From an uncultured Eubacteriales bacterium (GTDB lineage: Bacteria; Bacillota; Clostridia; Oscillospirales; Ruminococcaceae), in the NCBI GenBank assembly GCA_959605275.1, contig CAUHFD010000036.1, positions 1 through 16,869 on the forward strand: DNA of 16,869 nucleotides, written 5' to 3'. The position numbers and the translations under genes are program-made. Within the stretch, counting starts at the first letter, position 1, and each line of letters begins with the position of its first letter. The notes under the pieces were generated by a model. It had not been told where the DNA came from, did not search any database, and saw only the letters and a list, made by a program, of their open reading frames with translations. Shown here piece by piece: positions 1 to 8,109 of the stretch.

Positions 1-132
1 AGAAATATTGATTGTGCGGTTAAGTCAGTATATAACACCAATGTTGATGCAAGAAACAAATTACTTTCTTATATCGACAGCATTAATGAGGAACTTACTT
101 CCAAACGTCAGGAATTCCATCTTGACGATTAG
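1..132 (+). CDS. C-terminal end of a probable ABC transporter sugar-binding protein (5' partial)
   Basis: Frame 1 is open from the first base and stops at TAG 130-132, giving 43 residues. The visible tail contains VYNTNVDARNKLLSYIDSI followed by NEELTSKRQEF, a helical, charged C-terminus. From memory this resembles the ends of family 1 extracellular solute-binding proteins of CUT1 sugar transporters. Its position, 66 bp upstream of two CUT1 permeases, is where such a gene normally lies. The protein would be an extracellular lipoprotein delivering oligosaccharide to the permeases, but the lipobox and ligand-binding part are outside the window. The overlapping frame starting with TTG at base 8 is not credible as a gene. 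The assignment rests mostly on context plus a short tail. Confidence 0.6.
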   Translation, partial: RNIDCAVKSVYNTNVDARNKLLSYIDSINEELTSKRQEFHLDD

Positions 133-198
133 AGCAGGGATAAGTCGGCAGATCATGCAAATGGAATCCCGCATGAAACAGAAAGGTATGAGGTCGCG

Positions 199-1128
199 AT
201 GAAAGAAAAAGCCAAACAACAGATAAAGCTGGATGTATCTCTTCAGCTGCGCCAAATGAAAAAGCATCGGACGCATTATTTTATGATGCTGCCATACGCT
301 CTTTTGTTTGCGACCTTTACGCTGGCGCCGGTCGTCATCGCGATTGTATTCAGCTTTACGTCATTTAATATTTTTGAGCCTCCTTCTTTTGTCGGATTTC
401 ATAACTATTTCAAACTGTTTTTAAGCGATGACATTTTCATGATTGCGGTAAAAAACACCTTAATGTTTGCGGTCATTATAGGACCGGTCAGTTATATGAT
501 GGCATTGATGCTTGCCTGGATGATTAATGACCTTTCCCGCCCTTTGAGAGTTACTTTTACGGTGCTGTTTTACGCTCCGTCCTTGTCAGGCGGTATGACG
601 GTAATATGGAATTATTTGTTTACCGGTGACGCAAAAGGATTTATAAACGGTCAGTTGATGAAACTGGGATTGATACAATCTCCGATCAACTTCCTGCAGG
701 ATGCAAAATATATGGTAGGCATTATGATTATCATTTTGCTGTGGATGAGCTTGGGCGCAACCTTTCTGTCCTTTATCGCAGGTTTGCAGGGAGTGGATAA
801 ACAATATTATGAAGCGGGTGCTTTAGACGGCATTAAAAACCGTTGGCAGGAATTATGGTTTATTACACTGCCGATGATGAGACCGCAGCTGTTGTTCGGT
901 GCGGTTATGAATATTACCAGCGCTTTCGGAATCGGAGACGTTATCACCCAAACAGTAGGCTTTCCAAGCGTTGATTATGCGGTACATACGATGATGAATC
1001 ATTTGAGTGATTATGGTTCTATTCGTTATGAAATGGGATATGCGTGCGCGATTGCTACCATTTTGTTTGCTATGATGATTTTGTCAAACAAGGCGGTTCA
1101 AAGAATGATAAGGAAAGTGGGAGAATAA
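199..1128 (+). CDS. CUT1 sugar ABC transporter permease, MalF/UgpA type (pair A, first subunit)
   Basis: This 309-residue integral membrane protein would be one of two channel subunits of a carbohydrate importer. A basic N-terminus (residues 1-26) precedes TM1 at about 31-53. Further hydrophobic segments lie at about 85-109, 118-140, 172-193, 230-246 and 278-296, six in all, as expected for MalF-like subunits lacking MalF's extra N-terminal helices. The cytoplasmic EAA loop, which contacts the ATPase, is at residues 204-230 (YYEAGALDGIKNRWQELWF, then ITLP). The short periplasmic-type loop before TM2 (PPSFVGFHNYFKLF) is also typical. ATG 199 has a modest AGG at 191-193 just upstream. The next permease starts 3 bp after the stop, so the two are translationally linked. 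The substrate cannot be read from the sequence. Confidence 0.93.
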   Translation: MKEKAKQQIKLDVSLQLRQMKKHRTHYFMMLPYALLFATFTLAPVVIAIVFSFTSFNIFEPPSFVGFHNYFKLFLSDDIFMIAVKNTLMFAVIIGPVSYMMALMLAWMINDLSRPLRVTFTVLFYAPSLSGGMTVIWNYLFTGDAKGFINGQLMKLGLIQSPINFLQDAKYMVGIMIIILLWMSLGATFLSFIAGLQGVDKQYYEAGALDGIKNRWQELWFITLPMMRPQLLFGAVMNITSAFGIGDVITQTVGFPSVDYAVHTMMNHLSDYGSIRYEMGYACAIATILFAMMILSNKAVQRMIRKVGE

Positions 1129-1131
1129 CAT

Positions 1132-1989
1132 ATGGCAATGAGAAAATCCAAGGTTTCAAGATCGTTGTCCGGTGATATTATCCTGATTTTGTTTTTAATA
1201 TTACTTGCAAGCTTTATGGTGCTGCCGGTTGTATATGCGATTTCTACTTCCTTGAAGCCCAATAGTGAATTGTGGCTGTTCCCTCCCCAGTTTATTGTAA
1301 GAAAGCCTACATTAAAGAATTATACGGGTTTGTTTGAGATTATGAGTACCTCTTGGGTGCCGTTTTCCCGTTATATTTTTAATACGGTTTTTATTACTGT
1401 GGTAGGATGTGTCGGACATATTATTATTTCTTCCTTGTGCGCTTATCCGATTTCAAAATATAAATTTCCGGGCTCCCAGGGCTTTTTTAATCTTGTCCAG
1501 GCTTCCTTGATGTTCAGCACGGCAGTGACGGCAATACCGGCTTTTATTATCATGTCAAAGATTAATCTGGTTGATACCTATGGGGCACTGATTTTGCCGG
1601 CAATGGGATTGCCGCTCGGATTGTTTTTAATGAAACAGTTTATGGAGCAGACCGTACATCCGGCGGTATTAGAGAGCGCAGATATAGACGGCGCCGGAGA
1701 AATGTGGAAATTTTTTCGGATTGTTATGCCGATGGTGCGACCGGCTTGGTTGACTTTGGCTATTTTTTCGATACAATCGCTTTGGACAATCGGAAACACA
1801 CCCTATATTTACAGTGAGGAACTGAAAACGTTGTCCTATGCGATGTCACAGGTCGCTGCGGCGGGAATCTCCAGACAGGGAATCGGTGCGGCAGTCTCGA
1901 TTGTGATGTTTGCGGTTCCGCTGTTGTTTTTCATTATTACCCAATCCAATATTGTGGAAACCATGTCGGCTTCCGGCATGAAGGATTAA
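1132..1989 (+). CDS. CUT1 sugar ABC transporter permease, MalG type (pair A, second subunit)
   Basis: This 285-residue polytopic protein is the partner of the preceding permease. TM1 lies at about 15-37 after a short basic N-terminus, followed by a typical MalG-like extracellular loop (SLKPNSELWLFPPQF, 40-54). Other hydrophobic stretches are near 82-106, 118-141, 150-168, 205-222 and 250-270. The EAA loop is at residues 179-203 (VLESADIDGAGEMWKFF, then RIVMP), which would dock with an ABC ATPase. The ribosome binding site GGGAG at 1119-1123 lies inside the end of the upstream permease gene and is spaced 8 bases from ATG 1132. The ATG at 1138 is too far from it to be preferred. No ATPase gene follows, so a shared MsmX-like ATPase encoded elsewhere is inferred. 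Confidence 0.93.
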   Translation: MAMRKSKVSRSLSGDIILILFLILLASFMVLPVVYAISTSLKPNSELWLFPPQFIVRKPTLKNYTGLFEIMSTSWVPFSRYIFNTVFITVVGCVGHIIISSLCAYPISKYKFPGSQGFFNLVQASLMFSTAVTAIPAFIIMSKINLVDTYGALILPAMGLPLGLFLMKQFMEQTVHPAVLESADIDGAGEMWKFFRIVMPMVRPAWLTLAIFSIQSLWTIGNTPYIYSEELKTLSYAMSQVAAAGISRQGIGAAVSIVMFAVPLLFFIITQSNIVETMSASGMKD

Positions 1990-2052
1990 AGACAATAATT
2001 GCAAATGAAACAGCAGTACATAATTTGGTTTTCAAACCTGAAAAAGCTTGCG

Positions 2053-2058
2053 AAAGGA
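2053..2058 (+). promoter_or_regulatory. Ribosome binding site AAAGGA deciding the NHL/TPR gene start
   Basis: AAAGGA lies 11 bases before ATG 2070. The longer reading from TTG 2025 has no comparable site and would put a charged 15-residue extension in front of a good signal peptide. The 2070 start is therefore preferred. Confidence 0.65.
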
Positions 2059-2069
2059 ATGGTATAGCG

Positions 2070-3587
2070 ATGAGAAGATTCGGTGATATTGTCTCATGCA
2101 TCAGAAAAAAAGCATTGACCGTTTTTCTGTGTGTGTGCGTATTGCTGCAAACAGGGGGGCTGTCGGCAATGGCTGCAGAAGGCAACCACACCTATTTGTA
2201 CAACGGCTCCGGAGCGGATGCGCTGTCTCCTGATGCTTATACCTTTTTAAAGTCAGTTCCTTTGGCGGATGAAAATAAAAAGAGCGCATCAAATCCTCAG
2301 GATTTCATGATTACCAAAAGCGGAATGTGCTATGTACTGGATACTGACAATAATCGGCTGCTGATTTACGATAAGAATTTTTCTTTACAGAAAGTATTGG
2401 AGACGTTTACAGACAGTGACGGCGATGCACTGACTTTAAATAAGCCGGAGGGTGTTTACGCAGAAGAAGACGGAACAATTCTGATTGCCGACACACAGAA
2501 CAATCGTGTTATTCGCTCTGATACTAACGGAAAAGTAAGTCAGATTATATTAAAGCCGCAGGATATGACCGGAATTTCTGAAAGCGATGTATTCTATCCC
2601 GTTAAGGTGGCTACAGATGACACGGGGCGTATTTATGTAGTTGCGCGGAATTTAAACATGGGCATCGTAACCATGACAGCAGAGGGAAAGTTCATGGGAT
2701 ATATCGGCGCGCCGAAGGTGCAATACAGCCTGACGGAAATGCTTTGGAGACAGATATCCACGCAGGAACAAAAAGATAAAATGGTAAAATATGTACCCAC
2801 TGAATATTCCAATATTGCGATTGACGCAGAAGGCTTTTTATATGGTACCATCAGTTCCTTAAATGCAGATGACATTAAGAGTGTTGTTGAGTCCAAAGAT
2901 ACCTCGGGATCGGTTGCGGCTGTTCGCAAACTGAACAGCGCAGGCAACGATGTGTTAAAGAGAAACGGACAATATCCGCCAATCGGCGATTTAATATTTG
3001 ATACAACTCCGTCACGAATGGAAGATGTTGCGCTGAGCGAAAACGGTGTGTATTCTTTATTGGATTCAACCAAAGGAAGAATCTTTACTTATGACGATAA
3101 CGGAAATCTTTTGTTTGCTTTTGGTGGAAACGGACAGCAAAAATCGGATACGCAGCGTCCTTCTGCAATCGGGTATCTGGATAATCAGATTATAGTATTA
3201 GACAGCATGCGCAGTGAGCTATTTATTTATTCGATTACAGAATACGGGGAATTGCTGCTCAATGCGGTATCAGCCCAATTTAACGGAGATTTTGATTCTG
3301 CATACCGTCAGTGGTCAGAGGTCACCGAGAATAACATCAATATGGAATATGCTTTTGTGGGACTTGGTAACGCATATATGATGGAAAAGGATTATGAAAC
3401 CGCAATGGAATGTTTTGAGTATGCAAGTGATAAAGAGAATTACTCTAAGGCAAAAACATTACTGCGGAAACAGCAGATGAAAGTTTATTTTCCTGTCTTG
3501 TTTACCATGTTGCTTCTTCTTTTGATTTTGGCAATATTAAAGGGGTGGATTCAACGCATTGTTCGGTATTATAAAAAAATCTCGTAG
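2070..3587 (+). CDS. Secreted NHL-repeat propeller and TPR protein with C-terminal membrane anchor
   Basis: Starting at ATG 2070 the protein has 505 residues. Residues 1-36 form a signal peptide: basic RRFGD...RKK, then a hydrophobic core, with probable cleavage near AMA-AEG at 33-38. Residues about 75-390 carry NHL-like blades: YVLDTDNNRLLIYD at 88-101, ILIADTQNNRVIRSD at 137-151, and weaker repeats near 176-206, 246-292, 316-346 and 364-389. This suggests a six-bladed beta-propeller outside the cell. Residues about 394-470 resemble tetratricopeptide repeats (FNGDFDSAYRQWSEV, then YAFVGLGNAYMMEKDYETAM). A single transmembrane helix at about 472-490 is followed by a basic tail, giving an outside-facing, C-terminally anchored protein. 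It lies between pair A permeases and a Yip1-family gene. A scaffolding or ligand-sensing role is inference. No catalytic residues are evident. Confidence 0.85.
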   Translation: MRRFGDIVSCIRKKALTVFLCVCVLLQTGGLSAMAAEGNHTYLYNGSGADALSPDAYTFLKSVPLADENKKSASNPQDFMITKSGMCYVLDTDNNRLLIYDKNFSLQKVLETFTDSDGDALTLNKPEGVYAEEDGTILIADTQNNRVIRSDTNGKVSQIILKPQDMTGISESDVFYPVKVATDDTGRIYVVARNLNMGIVTMTAEGKFMGYIGAPKVQYSLTEMLWRQISTQEQKDKMVKYVPTEYSNIAIDAEGFLYGTISSLNADDIKSVVESKDTSGSVAAVRKLNSAGNDVLKRNGQYPPIGDLIFDTTPSRMEDVALSENGVYSLLDSTKGRIFTYDDNGNLLFAFGGNGQQKSDTQRPSAIGYLDNQIIVLDSMRSELFIYSITEYGELLLNAVSAQFNGDFDSAYRQWSEVTENNINMEYAFVGLGNAYMMEKDYETAMECFEYASDKENYSKAKTLLRKQQMKVYFPVLFTMLLLLLILAILKGWIQRIVRYYKKIS

Positions 3588-3619
3588 CATCATTTGACCA
3601 ATCAGGGAGGAAAAAAGAA

Positions 3620-4285
3620 ATGGTGTCGGTTCATACGGTTACGGAGCGCAAAACCCCGCGTCATGTTTGGCAGGAATTTAAATATGCATTTTATTTGATC
3701 GTACATCCTTTTAAAGGATTCTGGGAAATCAAGCATGAAAATAAAGGCAATGTAAAAATGGCAACCGCTTTTTTGCTCCTTTATCTACTGTTGTCGGTGT
3801 TAAGCGGCTTTTATACTGGATATCTGTTTAACTCGGGTTCTGCTTTGGATTTTAATCCCGTAAAAGAAATTTTTATAGTTTTGCTTTTGTTCTTCGGTTT
3901 TTGTATTGCCAACTGGTGTTTAACCTGTTTGTTTGACGGAGAAGGAAATTTTAAAGATATTTATAAAGCGACCGGATATGCTTTGACTCCAATGATTATC
4001 GCCCAATTGATTCTGCTTCCGCTCAGTAATTTCTTAGTCATGGAGGAAAGTGTATTTTATACCGGTATTCACACCTTCGGTATGATTTGGATGTTATTTT
4101 TGATTGTGATCGGTACTTTGGTGACACATCAGTATAGTATAGGAAAAACACTTGTGATTATGGTGTCCATCGTGTTCGGAATGTGCATACTGACTTATAT
4201 CGGATTGCTGTTTTTTAATTTAATACAGCAAATGGTGGGATTTATCATGACGTTGGTACAAGAATTTTCATTGCGGAATATGTAG
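3620..4285 (+). CDS. Yip1-family polytopic membrane protein
   Basis: This 221-residue protein has a soluble N-terminus (1-45) containing the motif FYLIVHPFKGFWEIKHENKG, typical of bacterial Yip1-domain proteins in sugar-transporter clusters. About five transmembrane helices follow, near 47-68, 83-105, 120-140, 150-169 and 175-203. The stretch NWCLTCLFDGEGNFKDIYKA, followed by TGYALTPMI (99-125), is the most family-like part: a conserved cytosolic loop leading into the next helix. GGGAGG at 3605-3610 sits 9 bases before ATG 3620. The gene is 32 bp after the NHL/TPR gene and 42 bp before the DUF5696-like lipoprotein, so the three probably work as a unit at the membrane. The molecular function of bacterial Yip1 proteins in such loci is not established. 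A membrane scaffold or permease partner is my guess. Confidence 0.82.
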   Translation: MVSVHTVTERKTPRHVWQEFKYAFYLIVHPFKGFWEIKHENKGNVKMATAFLLLYLLLSVLSGFYTGYLFNSGSALDFNPVKEIFIVLLLFFGFCIANWCLTCLFDGEGNFKDIYKATGYALTPMIIAQLILLPLSNFLVMEESVFYTGIHTFGMIWMLFLIVIGTLVTHQYSIGKTLVIMVSIVFGMCILTYIGLLFFNLIQQMVGFIMTLVQEFSLRNM

Positions 4286-4313
4286 CGTACAGTCGCTGCG
4301 ATGTGGTTTCAAA

Positions 4314-4320
4314 AAGGAGA
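4314..4320 (+). promoter_or_regulatory. Ribosome binding site AAGGAGA deciding the DUF5696 gene start
   Basis: AAGGAGA ends 7 bases before ATG 4328. The upstream in-frame ATG 4301 would place this site inside the coding region and add nine residues before the lipoprotein signal, so 4328 is preferred. Confidence 0.85.
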
Positions 4321-4327
4321 AATACGA

Positions 4328-6973
4328 ATGCGCAGAAAAGGTCCGATTTATATATTAACTGCTGTCATAGCGCTGCTAGGGATGTTGGCTGCTGGATGCG
4401 GTAATACGGCGTCCTCTGTTGTTTTATCTGAGTATCTGCCGAATGATAAAGCGATAGTTGTGACAGATAAAAGTCAATATCATATTCAAATTGACCCGCA
4501 GAAGCAGCAAATTCTGGCAGAAATGGAATTGCTGTTGGAAAACAAGGAAGCGGCATTATATATCGGCTCTTATTATGATATTGCTGTATTGGATAAAGGC
4601 ACCGGAAAGGTTTTCTTTTCCAATCGGCAGCTATATCAGGAGGAAAGTAAAAATTTCTCTCAGGATCAGCAAAACAATGCTTTTTCTCAGCTTGTTGTGG
4701 AATATTTAGACGGCACCGGAAGAATTGCCAAAATGACATCTTTCCCGCAATGCTATGACAATAAAGAGAAAGATCAGGTAACGATTCAGAAGGGAAAAGA
4801 CGAAGTTGACGTTCATTATTATTTCGGCACAAAGACAGAAGACAAATTAATTTGTCAGGTGTTTACTCCCGAAACTTTTGAGAAATTTAAAAAAATCGGC
4901 GAACAAATGAGGGAAAAGGGGAGCTTATCCCGATCGGACTGGGGTCGTTTCATCTCCACCTACAATTATGTGGAATATGATAAACTATCCGAAAAAAACC
5001 AAAAAGAGTATTTGAAAAAATATCCGGCATTAAAAGAATACGGCGCGCTTTATATCATCAATCCTACTGCAACCTACATTCAGCTTAATGTAGTGGAAAA
5101 AGTGAGTAAAGCACTGGGCATAACAAAAGCGGATATTGAAAAGGAAGAACAGGCAGTCGGTGAAACAGATGCACTGCAATCAGGTACACCAAATTTTGAG
5201 ATAACCATTAATTATCGGTTGCAAGGTGCAGACCTCATTGTAACAGTGGATCCGAAAAAGGTGGTCGAGCCGTCTAAAAGCTATCTTCATAAAATATATG
5301 TTTTGCCTTTCTTTGGGGGAACACAGGTGGGAAACGAGGGATACCTGTTTGTGCCGGACGGCAGTGGCGCTATTATATCGAATCAATCTCAATTATCGGG
5401 TGTAGATAATCTGGAAATTCCATTTTACGGGACGGATTATGCTGGTAATGTTTCTTCAGTCAATGATCTGACGCCGGAGTCAACATTTCCGGTATTTGGT
5501 TTAAAAGAAGATAATACGGCAGTTTTTGGAATTGTGGAAAGCAATGACGGGATGAGCGGTATTACCGCTCAGGTATCCAATCCGAATTATCCCGACAACC
5601 TGATTATGCCATGGTTTATTTACCGCAACTATTATAATGTTGATACCGGGGACACCATGACGGGATTAAACAACGTGATGTTTTCTAAAAAGACGCCGAC
5701 CAGTGTTTATGCAGTGCGGTATCATTTTCTGTATGGACAGGATGCCACCTATTCCGGTATGGCAAATTATTTTCGCACTTATCTGGAACAGACCGGCATA
5801 CTGACCGAAAAACAGGAAAAAACGGCAATTCCGGTTGATATTGAATTGCTGGGCTCTATTCGAAAAAAAGCGTTTCGTTACGGAATCCCGATGGAAGTCA
5901 ATGTGGGGCTGTCCACCTTTGAAGAAGCCGCATCATTTATCGATTATTTTTCAGGAAAACAAAAGGCTGAATTATCACTGAATTATACCGGAATTTTTAA
6001 CGGCGGATTGGAATTTAGATCTTACAATAAAATAAAACTGGAAAATGTGATTGGCGGTAAAAAGGGTTTTCAAAATCTATTAACTGCTGCCGATAACAGC
6101 GATACATCTATTTATCTGCAAATGGCGTTCAATCATGTGTATCAAAGCGGAAACGGAATTAAATCAAGTAGTGATTTGTCCCGTCAACTTAATAAAAAAT
6201 ATGCGGTCGTTTCTGAATTTCACCCATCCAGCGGAAAGCTGAATGAGGAAACGCAGGCATTTTTAATCAGTCCGCTTAGCTTTTCCGGTATTGTAAACGG
6301 ATTTTTAAAAAATGTTGCATCACTCAACAACAGTAAAATATATCTTGATGAAACCGCTTCTTTATTATGCTCTAATTATAATGAAAGCCGTGAAGTTACC
6401 AGAGAAGAAGCCAAAGCACTGACTCAGAAAGCATTGGAACAGTTGGAAAAAGCCGGGATGGCTATTAAAATAAGCGGTGGTAATCTGTATACGTTACCAT
6501 ATGTTTCGGCAGTTACCAACATTCCGATCGACTCTGGAAATCAGCGCTTGATTACAAATACGGTACCCTTTGTCGGTATGGTGCTGCATGGAATGATTGA
6601 TTATTCGGGTACCGCTTTGAACAAAGCAGGTGATTATCGGAAAGCTTTATTACAAAATCTGGAAAGCGGCGCGGGACTCAATTATCAATTGATGACCGGG
6701 GATACCGGATTACTTGCAAAAACAAAATATACTGAATTTTATTCGGTTTCAGACGATGTTTGGAAGGAAAAGATTCTGACACAGATAGAAGAGCAAAGCC
6801 AGTTCTATTATGAAACATCCGATTGTACCATTATGGAGCATTTGATTTTACAATCTGGTGTGGTGCAGGTTCGCTATTCCAATGGAAAATCTATTGTTTT
6901 AAACTATAATGAAACAGCGATTCGGTTGTCAGATGGTCGTGAAGTGGAAGCTTTGGGATATCTTATAAAATAA
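4328..6973 (+). CDS. DUF5696-like large surface lipoprotein
   Basis: From ATG 4328 the product has 881 residues. Residues 1-24 are a lipoprotein signal (RRK, hydrophobic core, lipobox LAAGC with Cys24), so it should be tethered outside the membrane. The first half (about 30-330) is a mixed alpha/beta region containing LDKGTGKVFFSNR. The diagnostic stretch is SYLHKIYVLPFFGG at 318-331 followed by GYLFVPDGSGAII, with PDGSG at 343-347, which I associate with DUF5696. The C-terminal half looks like a barrel-type fold. It has conserved-looking YTGIFNGGLEF, an asparagine-rich MAFNHVY segment and SKIYLDETASLLCSNYNESR, and ends in a beta-rich tail (VVQVRYSNGKSIVLNYNE) similar to beta-sandwich tails of some glycoside hydrolases. 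No catalytic pair can be assigned with confidence. It is linked to the Yip1 and NHL genes. A role in binding or processing glycan for the flanking permeases is inference. Confidence 0.8.
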   Translation: MRRKGPIYILTAVIALLGMLAAGCGNTASSVVLSEYLPNDKAIVVTDKSQYHIQIDPQKQQILAEMELLLENKEAALYIGSYYDIAVLDKGTGKVFFSNRQLYQEESKNFSQDQQNNAFSQLVVEYLDGTGRIAKMTSFPQCYDNKEKDQVTIQKGKDEVDVHYYFGTKTEDKLICQVFTPETFEKFKKIGEQMREKGSLSRSDWGRFISTYNYVEYDKLSEKNQKEYLKKYPALKEYGALYIINPTATYIQLNVVEKVSKALGITKADIEKEEQAVGETDALQSGTPNFEITINYRLQGADLIVTVDPKKVVEPSKSYLHKIYVLPFFGGTQVGNEGYLFVPDGSGAIISNQSQLSGVDNLEIPFYGTDYAGNVSSVNDLTPESTFPVFGLKEDNTAVFGIVESNDGMSGITAQVSNPNYPDNLIMPWFIYRNYYNVDTGDTMTGLNNVMFSKKTPTSVYAVRYHFLYGQDATYSGMANYFRTYLEQTGILTEKQEKTAIPVDIELLGSIRKKAFRYGIPMEVNVGLSTFEEAASFIDYFSGKQKAELSLNYTGIFNGGLEFRSYNKIKLENVIGGKKGFQNLLTAADNSDTSIYLQMAFNHVYQSGNGIKSSSDLSRQLNKKYAVVSEFHPSSGKLNEETQAFLISPLSFSGIVNGFLKNVASLNNSKIYLDETASLLCSNYNESREVTREEAKALTQKALEQLEKAGMAIKISGGNLYTLPYVSAVTNIPIDSGNQRLITNTVPFVGMVLHGMIDYSGTALNKAGDYRKALLQNLESGAGLNYQLMTGDTGLLAKTKYTEFYSVSDDVWKEKILTQIEEQSQFYYETSDCTIMEHLILQSGVVQVRYSNGKSIVLNYNETAIRLSDGREVEALGYLIK

Positions 6974-6988
6974 TGTCTGCGGAACAAA

Positions 6989-7083
6989 CCAAGAAAATGA
7001 CGAAATCTGTGATTTTCTTGGCTCGGGCATTTCTTGATGCCAATTTATAAACAACGGCAAAAACTTTTGCTATCGTTGTTTAT
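6989..7083 (+). other. Intergenic region with three consecutive stem-loops
   Basis: Within the 155-bp gap after the DUF5696-like gene there are three inverted repeats. The first is CCAAGAAAAT (6989-6998) with ATTTTCTTGG (7012-7021), a perfect 10-bp stem with a 13-base loop. The second is GGCAT (7026-7030) with ATGCC (7037-7041) and a 6-base loop. The third is ATAAACAACG (7047-7056) with CGTTGTTTAT (7074-7083), a perfect 10-bp stem enclosing a further small GCAAA/TTTGC stem. None is followed by a run of T, so I do not call a classical intrinsic terminator. They may mark mRNA processing or stabilisation, or partial termination, between the two halves of the cluster. Confidence 0.6.
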
Positions 7084-7128
7084 GAATGGTTCAGTGAGCA
7101 TTAAATTAAAAGTAAAGGAACAGGAATT

Positions 7129-8079
7129 ATGGGAAAGTCAAGCCAGAAAAAGAATAATACCAACAAGCGCTCTCGGTTCAGCTTGACCGTACGTGCCAAC
7201 TCGTATGGTTATTTATTCATTTTTCCGTTTATCATCGGATTGTTGTTTTTGTTCTTGCCATCTGTCGTTGAGTCATTTATGAATTGTTTTTACAATGTAA
7301 AGCTGAATTATAATGATATTTCCCGTGTTTTTGTAGGTGGTCAAAATTTTTATGATGCTTTTTGGTCGGATACCGAATATCGGGTGATTCTGCTGAACAC
7401 GATTAAAGGAATGATTATAGATACCATCATTATTATTTTCTTTAGTTTTTTCATTTCAAATATTTTAAATCAGAAGTTCAAAGGACGGGGAATTTCCCGT
7501 ACCATCTTTTTCCTTCCGGTTATTTTGTCAACTGGCATTATTGCATCTGCAGATGCCTCCGCGGCAGTTAGCTCAATGAACAGCGTTGTTTCCTCCGGTT
7601 CAGAAATTCAATCTGCATTTGCAGGAGGGGGAATAGCCGCTTTCTTCGATTTGCAGGATTTGCTACTTTCCATGGATATCAGCTCCGGGATAGCGGAAAC
7701 GATTGCGTATGCCATTAATAATACATATGATATTGTGAATCGCTCCGGGGTACAGATCCTGATTTTTCTATCTGCGCTGCAGTCGATTTCTCCATCAGTT
7801 TTTGAAGCGGCTAAAATTGAAGGCGCGACAAAATGGGAAGAGTTTTGGAAAATTACCGTTCCGATTATTGCTCCGATGATATTGGTAAACATTGTATATA
7901 CCATTGTAGACTCTTTTACCAATCCTGCCTATGGTCTGATGGAATACGTACAAACGCAGGGATTTTCATTGAATAAAATGGGATATTCATCAGCATTGTC
8001 ATGGATTTACTTTCTACTGGTTTTAGTGGAACTAGGCGTGGTGTTCTTTTTGTTCCGAAAACAGACACAGGATATATAA
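7129..8079 (+). CDS. CUT1 sugar ABC transporter permease, MalF type with long TM3-TM4 insert (pair B, first subunit)
   Basis: This 316-residue inner-membrane permease has a very basic N-terminus (KKNNTNKRSR) and TM1 at about 27-49. It has helices near 87-110, 123-142, 207-222, 250-265 and 290-310. The EAA loop is at residues 225-250 (FEAAKIEGATKWEEFWKITV). Between TM3 and the EAA-side helix is an unusually long, Ser/Ala/Gly-rich segment (about 140-205: ASAAVSSMNSVVSSGSEIQ and following), longer than the roughly 35-residue equivalent in the pair A permease. From memory, sugar permeases found next to DUF5696 genes often carry such an insert. AAAGGA at 7114-7119 precedes ATG 7129 by 9 bases. The next gene starts 30 bp after the stop. 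The substrate and binding protein are not visible. Confidence 0.92.
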   Translation: MGKSSQKKNNTNKRSRFSLTVRANSYGYLFIFPFIIGLLFLFLPSVVESFMNCFYNVKLNYNDISRVFVGGQNFYDAFWSDTEYRVILLNTIKGMIIDTIIIIFFSFFISNILNQKFKGRGISRTIFFLPVILSTGIIASADASAAVSSMNSVVSSGSEIQSAFAGGGIAAFFDLQDLLLSMDISSGIAETIAYAINNTYDIVNRSGVQILIFLSALQSISPSVFEAAKIEGATKWEEFWKITVPIIAPMILVNIVYTIVDSFTNPAYGLMEYVQTQGFSLNKMGYSSALSWIYFLLVLVELGVVFFLFRKQTQDI

Positions 8080-8093
8080 ATGAACGGTGCAGG

Positions 8094-8101
8094 AAAGGAG
8101 G
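8094..8101 (+). promoter_or_regulatory. Ribosome binding site AAAGGAGG deciding the pair B second permease start
   Basis: AAAGGAGG ends 8 bases before ATG 8110, an ideal arrangement. The in-frame ATG 8080, overlapping the TAA of the previous gene, would bury this site inside the reading frame. Confidence 0.88.
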
Positions 8102-8109
8102 AATATGCA

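Noticed and set aside
8..202. A 64-codon frame starting with TTG at base 8
   Set aside because: It overlaps the frame-1 tail that looks like a solute-binding protein, runs past the start of the permease, and has no recognisable features or ribosome binding site.
2025..2069. Upstream extension of the NHL/TPR gene from TTG 2025
   Set aside because: It has a non-ATG start without a good ribosome binding site and puts a charged extension before the signal peptide. ATG 2070 fits better.
7047..7083. Intrinsic terminator after the DUF5696-like gene
   Set aside because: The stem is good but AT-rich and not followed by a T-run, so it is recorded as a stem-loop only.
7074..7128. Promoter before permease pair B
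   Set aside because: TTGTTT near 7076 has only a poor AT-rich -10 candidate near 7100, not enough to call.
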